64,000 nucleotides of DNA, taken from NCBI RefSeq assembly GCF_003417065.2, contig NZ_QVLT01000014.1, forward strand, positions 44,354 to 108,353. The letters are read 5' to 3'. Positions within the stretch are counted from its first letter, which is position 1. Every line of letters begins with the position of its first letter. A program made the position numbers and the translations under genes. Shown in pieces: positions 42,552 to 51,208 of the stretch. The notes beneath the pieces were generated by a model. It did not search any database, had not been told where the DNA came from, and saw only the letters and a list, made by a program, of their open reading frames with translations. The stretch is from Hymenobacter lapidiphilus (GTDB taxonomy: Bacteria > Bacteroidota > Bacteroidia > Cytophagales > Hymenobacteraceae).

Positions 42552-44285
42552 CTAATATCCCGCCGCGTTATCGTCGCCGCGGGGGTCGGCGCCACCTTCG
42601 AGGCGGCCGTTGGGCAGTACCCGGATGATTTCCAGGCGGCCCCAGGGGCTGCGGGCGTTAAGCTGGTAGCCGCGGGCCCGGAGCGAATCCTGGGCGGCGG
42701 GCAGCAGGGCCCCGGCTTCTACATCGAGCTGGTCGGGGAGCCACTGGTGGTGCAGGCGTGGCGCGGCCACGGCCTGCTGGGCGTTCTGGCCGTAGTCGAC
42801 GACGTTGATAATGCCCTGCAGTACGCTCGTGATGATGGTGCTGCCGCCGGGCGTACCGATGACCAGGGCCAGCTTTTTATCTTTGAGCAGGATGGCCGGC
42901 GTCATCGAGGAAAGCATGCGCTTGCCGGGCGCAATGGCGTTGGCCGCGCCGCCCACCAGCCCGTAGGCGTTGGGCGTGCCGGCCTTACTGCTGAAATCGT
43001 CCATCTCATTATTGAGTAGAAAACCCGCTCCGGCCACTACTACTTTGCTGCCGTAGGCTCCGTTGAGCGTGGTGGTGCAGCTCACCGCGTTGCCCTGGGC
43101 ATCTACAATATTGTAGTGCGTAGTCTGGTCCGACTCATAGCCCGGCAGGTCCGCGCCGGCCGCTACCTGGGCGCTGGGCGTGGCCCGCCGCGGCTGCACG
43201 GTGGCCATGCGGCGGCGGTTGTAGGTCGGGTCGAGCAGTTTGGCCACCGGCACGCGGCCGAAGTCGGGGTCGCCGAGGTAGGTGGCGCGGTCGGCGTACA
43301 CCCGGCGCTCGGCCTCGGTTAGCCAGTGCACGGCCTGAGGCGCGTGCCAGCCGGCAGCCTGCAGGTTGTAGGGCTCCAGCATCTGCAGCATCTGCAGCAG
43401 CGCCACGCCCCCCGAGCTGGGCGGCGGAAACGTGAGCACCTCGTAGCCCCGGTAGCTCCCGCGCAACGGCGTGCGCCACTTAGGCTGGTAGGCGGCCAGG
43501 TCGGCATTGGTGATGAGGCCGCCGCCGCGCTTCATTTCGGCCACGAGCAAATCCGCCGTTTCGCCCGCGTAGAAACCGGCCGCGCCCTGGTCGCGAATGC
43601 GGCCCAGCGTGCGGGCCAGTTCCGGGTATTGGATGGTTTCGCCGGGCTGCCAGGGCGTGTTTTTCAGGTAGGCGCTGGCGGGGTTGAACTGGGCGAAATC
43701 GGTTTGTTGGGCGTTGAGGCCGGCGGCTTCTTTGGTTGTGAGCGTGAGGCCCTGGGCGGCCAGCTGTACGGCCGGCTCTACTACCTCGCGCCACGGCAGC
43801 TTGCCCAGCTTCTGGTGCAGCGCCCACATGCCCGCCACGGTGCCCGGCACGCCGGCCGCGCGGTGGCCGCGGGTGCTTAGGTTGGGCACCACGTTGCCGG
43901 CCGCGTCGAGGTACATGTCGCGGGTGGCGGCGGCGGGGGCCGTTTCACGGAAGTCCAAGGCCCCCTCCCGGCCGTCGGCGCCGCGGTAGAGCACGAAGCC
44001 GCCGCCCCCGATGTTGCCGGCCACCGGCAGGGCCACAGCCAGCGCAAACTGCACGGCCACGGCCGCGTCGTAGGCGTTGCCGCCGCGCTGCAGCACCGCT
44101 ACCCCAATGCGCGTGGCTTCGGGGTGAGCCGACGTAACCATGGCTTTAGAGGTAACAACGGGCGTAGCCACCGGTACCGGCGCGGCCAGCGTGGGGGCGG
44201 TTAAGGTCGTGGGGGAGGTAGCAGGCGGGGCCGTGGTGCAGGCGGCCAGCCCGGCCAGCAGCAGCAGGTAGGAAAAGTGCTTCAT
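42552..44285 (-). CDS. ggt: Gamma-glutamyltransferase
   Basis: 577 aa. Lipoprotein-type signal (LLLLAGLAAC). The Ntn-hydrolase precursor layout is clear: a large subunit with AMVTSAHPEATRIGVAVLQR and GNIGGGGFVLYR, then the autocleavage site where the small subunit would begin at the Thr of TTHYNIVDAQGNAV. The small subunit has LLNNEMDDFS, KRMLSSMTPAILL and GTPGGSTIITSV. It cleaves gamma-glutamyl bonds of glutathione and related peptides in the periplasm. MKHFSYLLLL at 44285 is the signal-peptide start; a longer N-terminus is not credible because it would run through an inverted repeat. TATCTTAC lies 5 bp before the ATG. Confidence 0.93.
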   Translation of the reverse strand: MKHFSYLLLLAGLAACTTAPPATSPTTLTAPTLAAPVPVATPVVTSKAMVTSAHPEATRIGVAVLQRGGNAYDAAVAVQFALAVALPVAGNIGGGGFVLYRGADGREGALDFRETAPAAATRDMYLDAAGNVVPNLSTRGHRAAGVPGTVAGMWALHQKLGKLPWREVVEPAVQLAAQGLTLTTKEAAGLNAQQTDFAQFNPASAYLKNTPWQPGETIQYPELARTLGRIRDQGAAGFYAGETADLLVAEMKRGGGLITNADLAAYQPKWRTPLRGSYRGYEVLTFPPPSSGGVALLQMLQMLEPYNLQAAGWHAPQAVHWLTEAERRVYADRATYLGDPDFGRVPVAKLLDPTYNRRRMATVQPRRATPSAQVAAGADLPGYESDQTTHYNIVDAQGNAVSCTTTLNGAYGSKVVVAGAGFLLNNEMDDFSSKAGTPNAYGLVGGAANAIAPGKRMLSSMTPAILLKDKKLALVIGTPGGSTIITSVLQGIINVVDYGQNAQQAVAAPRLHHQWLPDQLDVEAGALLPAAQDSLRARGYQLNARSPWGRLEIIRVLPNGRLEGGADPRGDDNAAGY

Positions 44286-44321
44286 ACGGGTAAGATAAGC
44301 CGATTTCGGCTCAAATGACCT

Positions 44322-44413
44322 GTCATTCTGAGCGCAGCGAAGAATCTCGCGTGCTGACGTCGTAACGGTGCGCTGACGTGAGCACGCAGGATTCTTCGCT
44401 CGCTCAGGATGAC
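44322..44413. repeat. GTCATTCTGAGCG-family inverted repeat
   Basis: Left arm 44322-44360 starts GTCATTCTGAGCGCAGCGAA; right arm 44376-44413 ends CGCTCAGGATGAC. The arms pair imperfectly. It lies between the divergent gamma-glutamyltransferase and branching-enzyme genes. Its left arm resembles the solo arm at 17651-17690. Confidence 0.75.
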
Positions 44414-44526
44414 GGGGTTTCTGTCTGCGGGCAACCAACTCGGCCACCAACTTTGCGGCAAATTGGGCCACCTCATCTGATTCCACGTAGTTTTGAGCGC
44501 AACCCTGCACCTTTGCCGCTTCTGCC

Positions 44527-46578
44527 ATGACCACGCCAACTACTTCGCCCGATTCTGCCGTTGCCCCCGCCGCGCTGCCCCTCGTGCAGCACGACCCCTG
44601 GCTGGCGCCCTACGAGCCAGTGCTGCGCCGCCGGCAGCAGCGGCTGGAGCAGCGGCTGGCCGATATCCGGGAGCAGCATGGCACCCTGAGCAAATTTGCC
44701 AGTGCCCACCAGCGCCTAGGCCTGCACTACGACGGCCGCCGCCGCGGCCACTGGTACCGCGAGTGGGCGCCCGCCGCCCAGGCCCTGAGCCTGATTGGCG
44801 ACTTCAACGACTGGAACCGGCAGGCTACCCCGTTAACGAAGGGCGAGGATGGCGTGTGGGAGGCGTTTCTACCCGACAAAGAGTACAAAGACCGCCTCAC
44901 GCACCACTCCCTCTACAAAGTACACGTGGTATCGGCCCACGGTGCCCAGGACCGCCTGCCGGCCACCCTGCGCCGGGCCGTGCAGCACCCCGAAACCCAC
45001 GACTTCGCTGGCCAGGTCTGGCGGCCCGAAACCCTTTTTGCCTGGACCGACCAGAAGTTTCGGGTGGCTAACGCCGTGCGCGAGCCGCTGATTTATGAGG
45101 CGCATGTGGGTATGGCGCTGGAAGAGGCCCGGGTGGGCTCCTACCTCGAGTTTGCCGACCAGGTGCTGCCCCGCATTGCGGCCGGCGGCTACAACTGCGT
45201 GCAGCTGATGGCCGTGATGGAGCACCCGTACTACGGCTCGTTCGGCTACCATGTGGCCAACTTTTTCGCCGTGTCATCACGCTTCGGCACGCCCGAAGAG
45301 CTGAAGTACCTCATCAACGAAGCCCACCGGCTGGGCCTGGCCGTGCTGCTCGATGTGGTACACTCGCACGCCGTGAAAAACGAGGCCGAGGGCCTGGCGA
45401 ACTTCGACGGCTCGGGCCACCAGTACTTTCACGCCGGAACTCGGGGCGAGCATTCGGGCTGGGATTCGCGCCTCTTCGACTACGGCAAGCCCGAAGTGCA
45501 GCAGTTTCTGCTCAGTAACCTGCGCTACTGGCTTGAGGATTTCCACATCGACGGCTTCCGCTTCGATGGTATCACCAGCATGCTCTACCACCACCACGGC
45601 GAAGGCGTGAGCTTCGGCGGCTACGAGTCGTATTTCGGGCCCGAGGTGGATGAGGACGCGGTGTTGTACCTGCAGCTGGCCACCACGCTGGTGCACGAAA
45701 TCAAGCGCAGCGCCCTGCTGATTGCCGAAGATATGAGCGGCATGCCCGGTCTGTGCCGGCCCATTGCCGAGGGTGGGGTGGGATTCGGCTACCGGCTGGG
45801 CATGGGCATTCCCGATTACTGGATCAAGCTGCTCAAGCACACCCGCGACGAAGACTGGAACCTCTACGACCTGTGGTACGTGCTGAACAACCGCCGCGAC
45901 GGCGAGAAAACCGTGGCCTACGCCGAAAGCCATGACCAGGCCCTGGTAGGCGACAAAACGCTGGCCCAGTGGCTGCTCGATGAGGCCATTTACCAGCACA
46001 TGGCCCGCCACGATGCCGACCCGGTTGCGGCCCGGGGCGTGGCCCTGCATAAGCTCATCCGCCTGCTCACTATCAGCCTGGGCGGTGAGGCCTACCTCAA
46101 CTTTATCGGCAACGAGTTCGGCCACCCCGAGTGGGTCGATTTCCCGCGCGAAGGCAACGACTGGAGCCACCACTTCGCCCGCCGCCAGTGGAACCTGGCC
46201 GACAACCCCGACCTCAAGTTCCAGTACCTGCTCAACTTCGACCGGGCCATGATTCAGCTGGTCCGGAGCAGCCACCTGCTGGCCGCCGGCCCGGCCCGCC
46301 AGCTCCACCTCGACCCCGAAAACCAGGTGCTTGTATTTCAGCGCGGCCCACTGCTGCTGGCCTTCAACCTGCACACCGAGCACAGTATCCCCGACTACCG
46401 CTTCGTGGTACCCGCGGCCGGCCGCTACCGCATCGTGCTCGATTCCGATGCCCCCGATTTCGGTGGTTTCGCCCGCATCGACGACGAGTACCGCTACGAA
46501 ACCCTCGAGGAAAACGGCAACCATAAGCTCAGCCTCTACCTCCCGAGCCGCACAGCGCTAGTGCTGGAGCTTATCTGA
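44527..46578 (+). CDS. 1,4-alpha-glucan (glycogen) branching enzyme, eukaryote-like type
   Basis: 683 aa. A CBM48-type N-domain (YREWAPAAQALSLIGDFNDW near residue 80) is followed by a GH13 barrel: YEAHVGMALEE, VLLDVVHSHAVKN (region I), IDGFRFDGITSM (nucleophile Asp), LIAEDMSGMPGL (acid Glu) and VAYAESHDQALVGDKT (transition-state Asp). FIGNEFGHPEWVDFPREGN and the C-terminal all-beta domain are the signature of the branching enzyme subgroup shared with eukaryotes. It makes alpha-1,6 branches in glycogen. It is divergent from ggt and may relate to the GH13 pair at 34-37 kb and the GT4 remnant at 47-48 kb. Confidence 0.93.
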   Translation: MTTPTTSPDSAVAPAALPLVQHDPWLAPYEPVLRRRQQRLEQRLADIREQHGTLSKFASAHQRLGLHYDGRRRGHWYREWAPAAQALSLIGDFNDWNRQATPLTKGEDGVWEAFLPDKEYKDRLTHHSLYKVHVVSAHGAQDRLPATLRRAVQHPETHDFAGQVWRPETLFAWTDQKFRVANAVREPLIYEAHVGMALEEARVGSYLEFADQVLPRIAAGGYNCVQLMAVMEHPYYGSFGYHVANFFAVSSRFGTPEELKYLINEAHRLGLAVLLDVVHSHAVKNEAEGLANFDGSGHQYFHAGTRGEHSGWDSRLFDYGKPEVQQFLLSNLRYWLEDFHIDGFRFDGITSMLYHHHGEGVSFGGYESYFGPEVDEDAVLYLQLATTLVHEIKRSALLIAEDMSGMPGLCRPIAEGGVGFGYRLGMGIPDYWIKLLKHTRDEDWNLYDLWYVLNNRRDGEKTVAYAESHDQALVGDKTLAQWLLDEAIYQHMARHDADPVAARGVALHKLIRLLTISLGGEAYLNFIGNEFGHPEWVDFPREGNDWSHHFARRQWNLADNPDLKFQYLLNFDRAMIQLVRSSHLLAAGPARQLHLDPENQVLVFQRGPLLLAFNLHTEHSIPDYRFVVPAAGRYRIVLDSDAPDFGGFARIDDEYRYETLEENGNHKLSLYLPSRTALVLELI

Positions 46579-46623
46579 GCTGTTAGCCGATAGCTTCCTT
46601 GCATAAAAGACCTGATTCTGCCC

Positions 46624-46673
46624 GAATAAGAAGCCCCCGCACTCAACCGAGCACGGGGGCTTATTCGTTTTTT
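46624..46673 (+). terminator. Rho-independent terminator of the branching-enzyme gene
   Basis: AAGCCCCCG (46631-46639) pairs with CGGGGGCTT (46654-46662), extended by GAATAAG/CTTATTC with a two-base bulge. It is followed by GTTTTTT to 46673. Confidence 0.85.
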
Positions 46674-46713
46674 CAGCTAACAGCTAACAGCTAACAGCTA
46701 ACAGCTAACAGCT
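46674..46713. repeat. Tandem heptamer array (CAGCTAA)
   Basis: CAGCTAA is repeated head-to-tail five times (46674-46708) plus a partial copy CAGCT (46709-46713), 5.7 units without mismatch. It directly abuts the stop codon of the YdeI-family gene and forms the right arm region of the larger inverted repeat. Confidence 0.95.
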
Positions 46714-47207
46714 CAGGTGTTCTTCGTTCTGCGGCCCGATTCGGCTTGTTCCAGGGCCTCGGTAATGCGCAGGTCGCGGGCGTCGGGCTTTTTGGCCCGG
46801 CTGATGTGCTGGGCCAGCTGCTTGCGCTGGGTGAAGGGCAGGGCGTCGAACCTGGCCTGCAGGCCGGTGCGGTCGAGGGCCTGCGCCAGCTCGGCGGGCA
46901 GCTCCAGGCCACTGGGGTCGGTGTCGTGCCACAGCACTACATGCACGGTATCGGCCCAGGTTTTACCAATTGCGTTGCGCACTTCCTTGCGCACGCTGAA
47001 GCCATGGCTCTCGCCGCCCATCGGCGTCAGGTTCAGGCGAATAGGAAATCCATCGATGGTGCCCTGCACGGGCAGTGCGCCCTTAACGCCATATTCGGCC
47101 GTCACATCGAAGGGTACAACTACAAACACGCCGTTGTCGGCTCCGTCCATTTCGAGGGGAGCATCGAATTCGTGGCGATTTGGCGTAGCGGAGGTAGAGG
47201 AACTCAT
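46713..47207 (-). CDS. YdeI/OmpD-associated family protein with DUF1905 domain
   Basis: 164 aa, soluble. Residues about 12-95 are a DUF1905-type beta-barrel (FDVTAEYGVKGALPVQGTID, then NLTPMGGESHGFSVRKEVRN). Residues about 100-155 match the YdeI tail (LELPAELAQALDRTGLQARF, FTQRKQLAQHISRAKKPDAR). YdeI proteins have been linked to resistance to cationic peptides in enterobacteria; the role here is unknown. Its ATG overlaps the stop of the upstream glycosyltransferase-like frame by four bases (ATGA), implying translational coupling. Confidence 0.85.
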   Translation of the reverse strand: MSSSTSATPNRHEFDAPLEMDGADNGVFVVVPFDVTAEYGVKGALPVQGTIDGFPIRLNLTPMGGESHGFSVRKEVRNAIGKTWADTVHVVLWHDTDPSGLELPAELAQALDRTGLQARFDALPFTQRKQLAQHISRAKKPDARDLRITEALEQAESGRRTKNT

Positions 47208-48311
47208 TTTGAAGAAGGGGTAATAAAGGAGCCGGCCGAATGGCCCGGCCGGTGGTGTTCGATGTGAAGCAGCCGCTCGTTGATGGCGGCCGTATTGCTG
47301 ACGGAAATTGTCTGGAGCCGCTCGGGCGGCAACTGATACCGCTCGGTCAGCAGGCTGGCTACCTCGGCTGTAGAAGCCAGCACCAAATCGGCGCGGCGCA
47401 GGGCCAGGCGTTCCAGGGCTACGGCCCAGCCGGTTTCGGAGGGGGCGGCCCGCTCCTGGGCCAGGCTATGCACGTGCAGCACCAGGGGCCAGCCCGTCAG
47501 CTGCCGGATTTCCATGGCCGCCAGCCAGGTGGGCCAATCTACGGCATAAATCACGGCGAACTGCTTGCCACAGGCCCAGCTGGTCGCAAACCGCGCATAC
47601 TGAATTACCTGAAAGTTGAGGTCGGCTGCTGTAGCGTTGGGCGGGTTGCGCCCCAGGGCAGCCAGCTCCTGCGTAAGCGTGGCGTGCACCGGCGAGAGCG
47701 ACGGTGGCGGACCCAGCGCAACATGGGAGGGAGTAGGAGTAGTCGAATCAGCCGGGCCCTGCTTCGGCTGCCCGGCGGCGCGGGCAGATGGTGCAGGGTT
47801 CGGTTCGACCAGTTCGGGGCGGTCGGGCCGGGTGCCGATAGCCGGGAAATCTCCATCGACCGGGGTTCTGGCCGCTGGCGCTGCCGAAGCGACTGGTGGG
47901 CGGGCGGGCTCGGCCGGCAGCTGGCCGGCTGGCCGGGCGCAGCCGCCAGGCTGCCGGTGCAACAGAGGCAATGGGCCTGGCCGAAACCCTGGGAGTGGCG
48001 CCCTGATAGGGTGCGGCCGGACTGCCGCTACCGATGTATGGGGCTGCCGGGGCCTGCCACGCTGCCGGACTCGGGCTGGTGCGGGCGGCAGCCCGAATAG
48101 CGGCCAAGTCCAGCTCGGCCAACCCGGTAGTGCGCAGGCTGTCCCCGGCGGCGGCAAAGGCCGGCTGCGGCTCGTGGGGCAGCAGCACCGCCAGGTTGGC
48201 TAGCGGAGCCAGCTGCTGCACCAGGGTGCGGAGCGGCGCAATGGCCGCTGGCTGGGGAGGGAATACTTCATTCCAGCCAAGCAGCAATACGCGGGAAGAA
48301 GCAGTGGACAT
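47204..48311 (-). pseudogene. Frameshifted, C-truncated GT4 glycosyltransferase
   Basis: Two minus-strand frames together encode the N-terminal half of a GT-B glycosyltransferase. The first frame (from ATG 48311) starts VLLLGWNEVFPPQPAAIAPL, then NLAVLLPHEPQPAF, matching the opening of GT4 starch/glycogen-synthase-like enzymes. The second frame (ending 47204) resumes with IQYARFATSWACGKQFAVIY, AVDWPTWLAAMEIRQLTGWP, LVLHVHSLAQERAAPSETGW and RRADLVLASTAEVASLLTER. A Pro/Ala-rich linker lies between, and the frame change is somewhere in it, roughly 47.9-48.05 kb. The C-terminal nucleotide-sugar-binding domain is absent. It may be a decayed gene, a sequencing error, or a short N-domain protein. 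Confidence 0.65.
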
Positions 48312-48422
48312 AGGCTAGCAGATGGTCGAGGTAGATACCAGGAGTACGGCAAGGTAGAAAAAAAGGTAATGGGGCTCCGGGCCGCACTCCTCATTTCACT
48401 CCTGGTTTCAGCCTCCACAGGG

Positions 48423-50942
48423 CTACTCCACCACTAGTCGCTGGCTTTGGCTGCCGCTGCGCACCAGGTACAGCCCGGCGCGCAGGCTCGCGGGCAACTC
48501 CAGGGCCAGGGGGCCGGTGGGCGGCATGATGGTCGTCAGCAGCACGCGGCCCGTTAGGTCGAGCAGCTGCACTGGCTGGCCAGCGGGCAGGCCGGCCACC
48601 GTTACCCGGCCCTCGCGGGCGGGGTTGGGCCACAGCTGCCAGCCGGCGCTGCCAGCCGGCACCGCCACCGGCCGCACCTCCGACGGGCTGGCCGTGCTGT
48701 CGAAATCGAGTTGCTGCAGGCGGTAGTACACCAGCTTCGAGCCGTAGGTGGGCAACTGGCTGTCGGTGAACTCGTAAGTGGCCGCCTCACCGCGGCCGGG
48801 TATCCAGGCCCGGCGCCGGAAAACCGTGCCATCAGTGGATACTTCTACCGCAAAGCCCGAGTTGTTGAGCTCGGTGGCCGTGCGCCAGCGTAGCTGGGCC
48901 GTCGTTCCGCGCGCCTCGGCCGTAAAACTGACCAGCGTAACGGGCAGCGGGACCAGCGGGCCGCTCAGGGTAATGGTGGCCGGGCTGAGGGCAAAAAACA
49001 CGTTGCCCACGGCTTCCACCTTAAGCCGGCCTTTGGTGGTGTTCAGGTTGGGCAGGCGTACCGAGGCCGTACCGTTATTGGGTACGCTGGCCGCCAATAC
49101 GGTAGGAAAGGTCAGGCCGCCGTCGTTGGAAAACAGAATCCGCACGTTGGCGCAGCTCACGGGCGCCTGGTCGGTGCCGAGCACATCCCAGGTTACGGCG
49201 TAAGTGCTGCCCGGAGCGGCCGTGAGGGCTGCGGCCGGGGCCGTTACCCGAAACGGACCCGCATCGGCCACGCTCATACGCAGGTTGGCGCCGGCCACGC
49301 CGCCGCGGTTGTCGCGCACGGTAAGGCGGAAGTTGAGCGGCCGCGCTACCAGTGGCAGAATTTCGCCCACCGAACTGGTGTTATTCAGGACGGCGTTTAG
49401 CTGCGGAAACGTGCGCGTAGGGCTGGTATTGGGTACAAAGCTGCGAAACAGCGGCGGCGCGCTGGCGTCGGTGGCCGCCCCGGCCAGGCCGCTGGGGTCG
49501 CCTAAATCCAGCTGCTCCCAGCTGTAGGCCAAGGCATCGTTGTCGGGGTCGGTGGCGGTACCGGTGAGTGCAAAGGGGGTGCCTTTGGGAAGAACGAACG
49601 AGCCGGCCGGCACCTGCGCAGTGGGTGCGCGGTTGCCGTTGTTGGCCGTTAGCGTGCCGCAGGTGAGTTTAGGTACAATGGCGCTCAGGCTGGCCGCATG
49701 AAAGTACACAATGCCTTCCCCCACGTTGTCGGGGTTGCAGCGTCCATCATACGACATCACCGTGTTGCCCGCGCCCGGCTCGTAGGCCAGAGTGTTGCTG
49801 CGGTTGCCGCTGCAAATGCCTTTGTCGCCGTTGAAAGTGTGGCCGGAACCCAGCTGGTGCCCGATTTCGTGCAGGGTTACTTCCGCAAGAAAATTAGCGT
49901 TGCTGGCCGTAGATGACCCGCCGCCCTTGCCTGATATTCCCGAAGCAGTGGAGCACACCACGCCCACGTAAGCCACCCCCGAGTAGCCGCCGCTGTTGTA
50001 GCCCAGTACATGGCCCAGGTCGTAGTTGGCGGCCCCAATTTGGGTGTTGAGTACGCCCGCATTGGCGTTCAGCAGGCCTATGGGCGAGGTATCGGAATAA
50101 GGGCTGGTAGCGGCGTCGGCGAAGATGAGCTTATCGTTGCCGGCCACCAGCTCCAGGCGCAGGGCCAGTTCCCGCTCGTACACGCCGTTGAGCGAGTTCA
50201 CCAGCTTCACAACTTCGCTCATGGTACCGGCTACGGTGCCGCCGCCCAGCCGGCTTACAAACTCGTTGGTAGTGGCCACGGCCAGGCGCAGCGTGCGCAG
50301 CTGCCCGCCATATGGCGCAGGTGGGGCCGGGGGCGTATCACCGGGGCGCTGTAGCGGCGCATCGGGCGGCAACAGGCTTTGGCAGTCGAAAGCAACCGGG
50401 GCCTGCGGGCGGCTCTGATAAAGGGTGGAAGCGGTGGCCGACTCGTCGGTCAGAATGCTGCTGACGGCCCCATCGGCGGCCAGTAGCTGGGCGTGCAGCC
50501 CGGTTGGCGTCCACTCCAGGCGCACGGTGGCAGCGGGCTCATCGAGCGAGCGGCCGGCAAACGTGCGCAGGCGCGGGTAGCGGGCGGCCAGCGCCGGGGC
50601 CATTACGGGCACCCGCGTGAAAGCGTAGCGGTGCATCTGGCCATCGGGGTGGGGCAGTTCCAGCACTACCGGGGCCGCAGGTTGGTTTTCGGCCGGGGCC
50701 AGCGCCAGCCGGGCGGCCAGCTGGGTGGTATCGAGCCGGAACCAGCGGGCAGGCGGGCCAGCTACGGGGCTGCGGGCTGCTGCCGGCGCGGCCACCGGCT
50801 CCCAGAGCGACGCGGCTTGCCCAGCCGTGGTGGCCGGATTTACAGGATTGGACTGTGCCGCAACGAAGGTTGGCTGGCTGGCCAGAACGGCGAAAAAGAA
50901 GCCGCCAAGCAGCGGCCGAAGCGAAGAAAGAGTTGGTTGCAT
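48423..50942 (-). CDS. Secreted metzincin metalloprotease with T9SS sorting domain
   Basis: 839 aa. A signal peptide begins at MQPTLSSLRPLLGG; this ATG at 50942 is preferred over one 96 bp upstream. A propeptide-like region (about 60-230) is followed by a reprolysin-like catalytic domain (about 235-430). The zinc motif is HEIGHQLGSGHTF (HExxHxxGxxH), and VMSYDGRC further on fits the Met-turn. Ig-like/fibronectin-like modules (about 450-760) come next, then a C-terminal type IX sorting domain: WPNPAREGRVTV, then GLYLVRSGSQSQRLVVE. It would be exported by Sec, sent across the outer membrane by T9SS and displayed or released. Confidence 0.92.
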   Translation of the reverse strand: MQPTLSSLRPLLGGFFFAVLASQPTFVAAQSNPVNPATTAGQAASLWEPVAAPAAARSPVAGPPARWFRLDTTQLAARLALAPAENQPAAPVVLELPHPDGQMHRYAFTRVPVMAPALAARYPRLRTFAGRSLDEPAATVRLEWTPTGLHAQLLAADGAVSSILTDESATASTLYQSRPQAPVAFDCQSLLPPDAPLQRPGDTPPAPPAPYGGQLRTLRLAVATTNEFVSRLGGGTVAGTMSEVVKLVNSLNGVYERELALRLELVAGNDKLIFADAATSPYSDTSPIGLLNANAGVLNTQIGAANYDLGHVLGYNSGGYSGVAYVGVVCSTASGISGKGGGSSTASNANFLAEVTLHEIGHQLGSGHTFNGDKGICSGNRSNTLAYEPGAGNTVMSYDGRCNPDNVGEGIVYFHAASLSAIVPKLTCGTLTANNGNRAPTAQVPAGSFVLPKGTPFALTGTATDPDNDALAYSWEQLDLGDPSGLAGAATDASAPPLFRSFVPNTSPTRTFPQLNAVLNNTSSVGEILPLVARPLNFRLTVRDNRGGVAGANLRMSVADAGPFRVTAPAAALTAAPGSTYAVTWDVLGTDQAPVSCANVRILFSNDGGLTFPTVLAASVPNNGTASVRLPNLNTTKGRLKVEAVGNVFFALSPATITLSGPLVPLPVTLVSFTAEARGTTAQLRWRTATELNNSGFAVEVSTDGTVFRRRAWIPGRGEAATYEFTDSQLPTYGSKLVYYRLQQLDFDSTASPSEVRPVAVPAGSAGWQLWPNPAREGRVTVAGLPAGQPVQLLDLTGRVLLTTIMPPTGPLALELPASLRAGLYLVRSGSQSQRLVVE

Positions 50943-51208
50943 AGAAGCGGATAGAGAACAAAGCGACCCTGCCGGGATAAGCTGCCCGGACAGGTCGTGG
51001 CGCTCAAACGCCTGACTGCGTGGAATAATGCCCGCCAATTTGCCTCTGTTATGCCCCGGCCCCGGTTAGGTGTAGTTATGTATCGGAATCATTAAAAAAA
51101 GCGGCTAACTTCTTGCCTGCTTGCTACTTAATGCGGACGGAGTTCTATACAAAATTCGGGCATCCAGCCGCCGCCGCCCGTTGCGCCCAGACGGTTCCGG
51201 CGTTGCCA
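50943..51208. other. Intergenic region, no gene seen
   Basis: No ORF supported on either strand. A short AT-richer stretch lies around 51070-51130 (ATTAAAAAAAGCGG). It could hold the promoter of the T9SS protease, but no clean TAnnTTTG with -33 is visible on the minus strand. Confidence 0.35.

Larger units (their letters stand above)
46577..46714. repeat. AGCT-spaced inverted repeat filling a convergent gap
   Basis: GAGCTGTTAGC (46577-46587) at the stop of the branching-enzyme gene is matched by GCTAACAGCTC (46704-46714) at the stop of the YdeI-family gene. Between them are a terminator and a tandem heptamer array. Another member of the group at 2681, 42353, 58334 and 60484. Confidence 0.75.

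Noticed and set aside
45277..46524. Minus-strand open frame of 415 codons opposite the branching-enzyme gene
   Set aside because: Val/Gly/Ala/Gln-rich antisense shadow; the plus strand encodes an unmistakable branching enzyme.
46674..46713. Heptamer array considered as a CRISPR array
   Set aside because: Units are 7 bp, contiguous, without spacers, and no cas genes are present.
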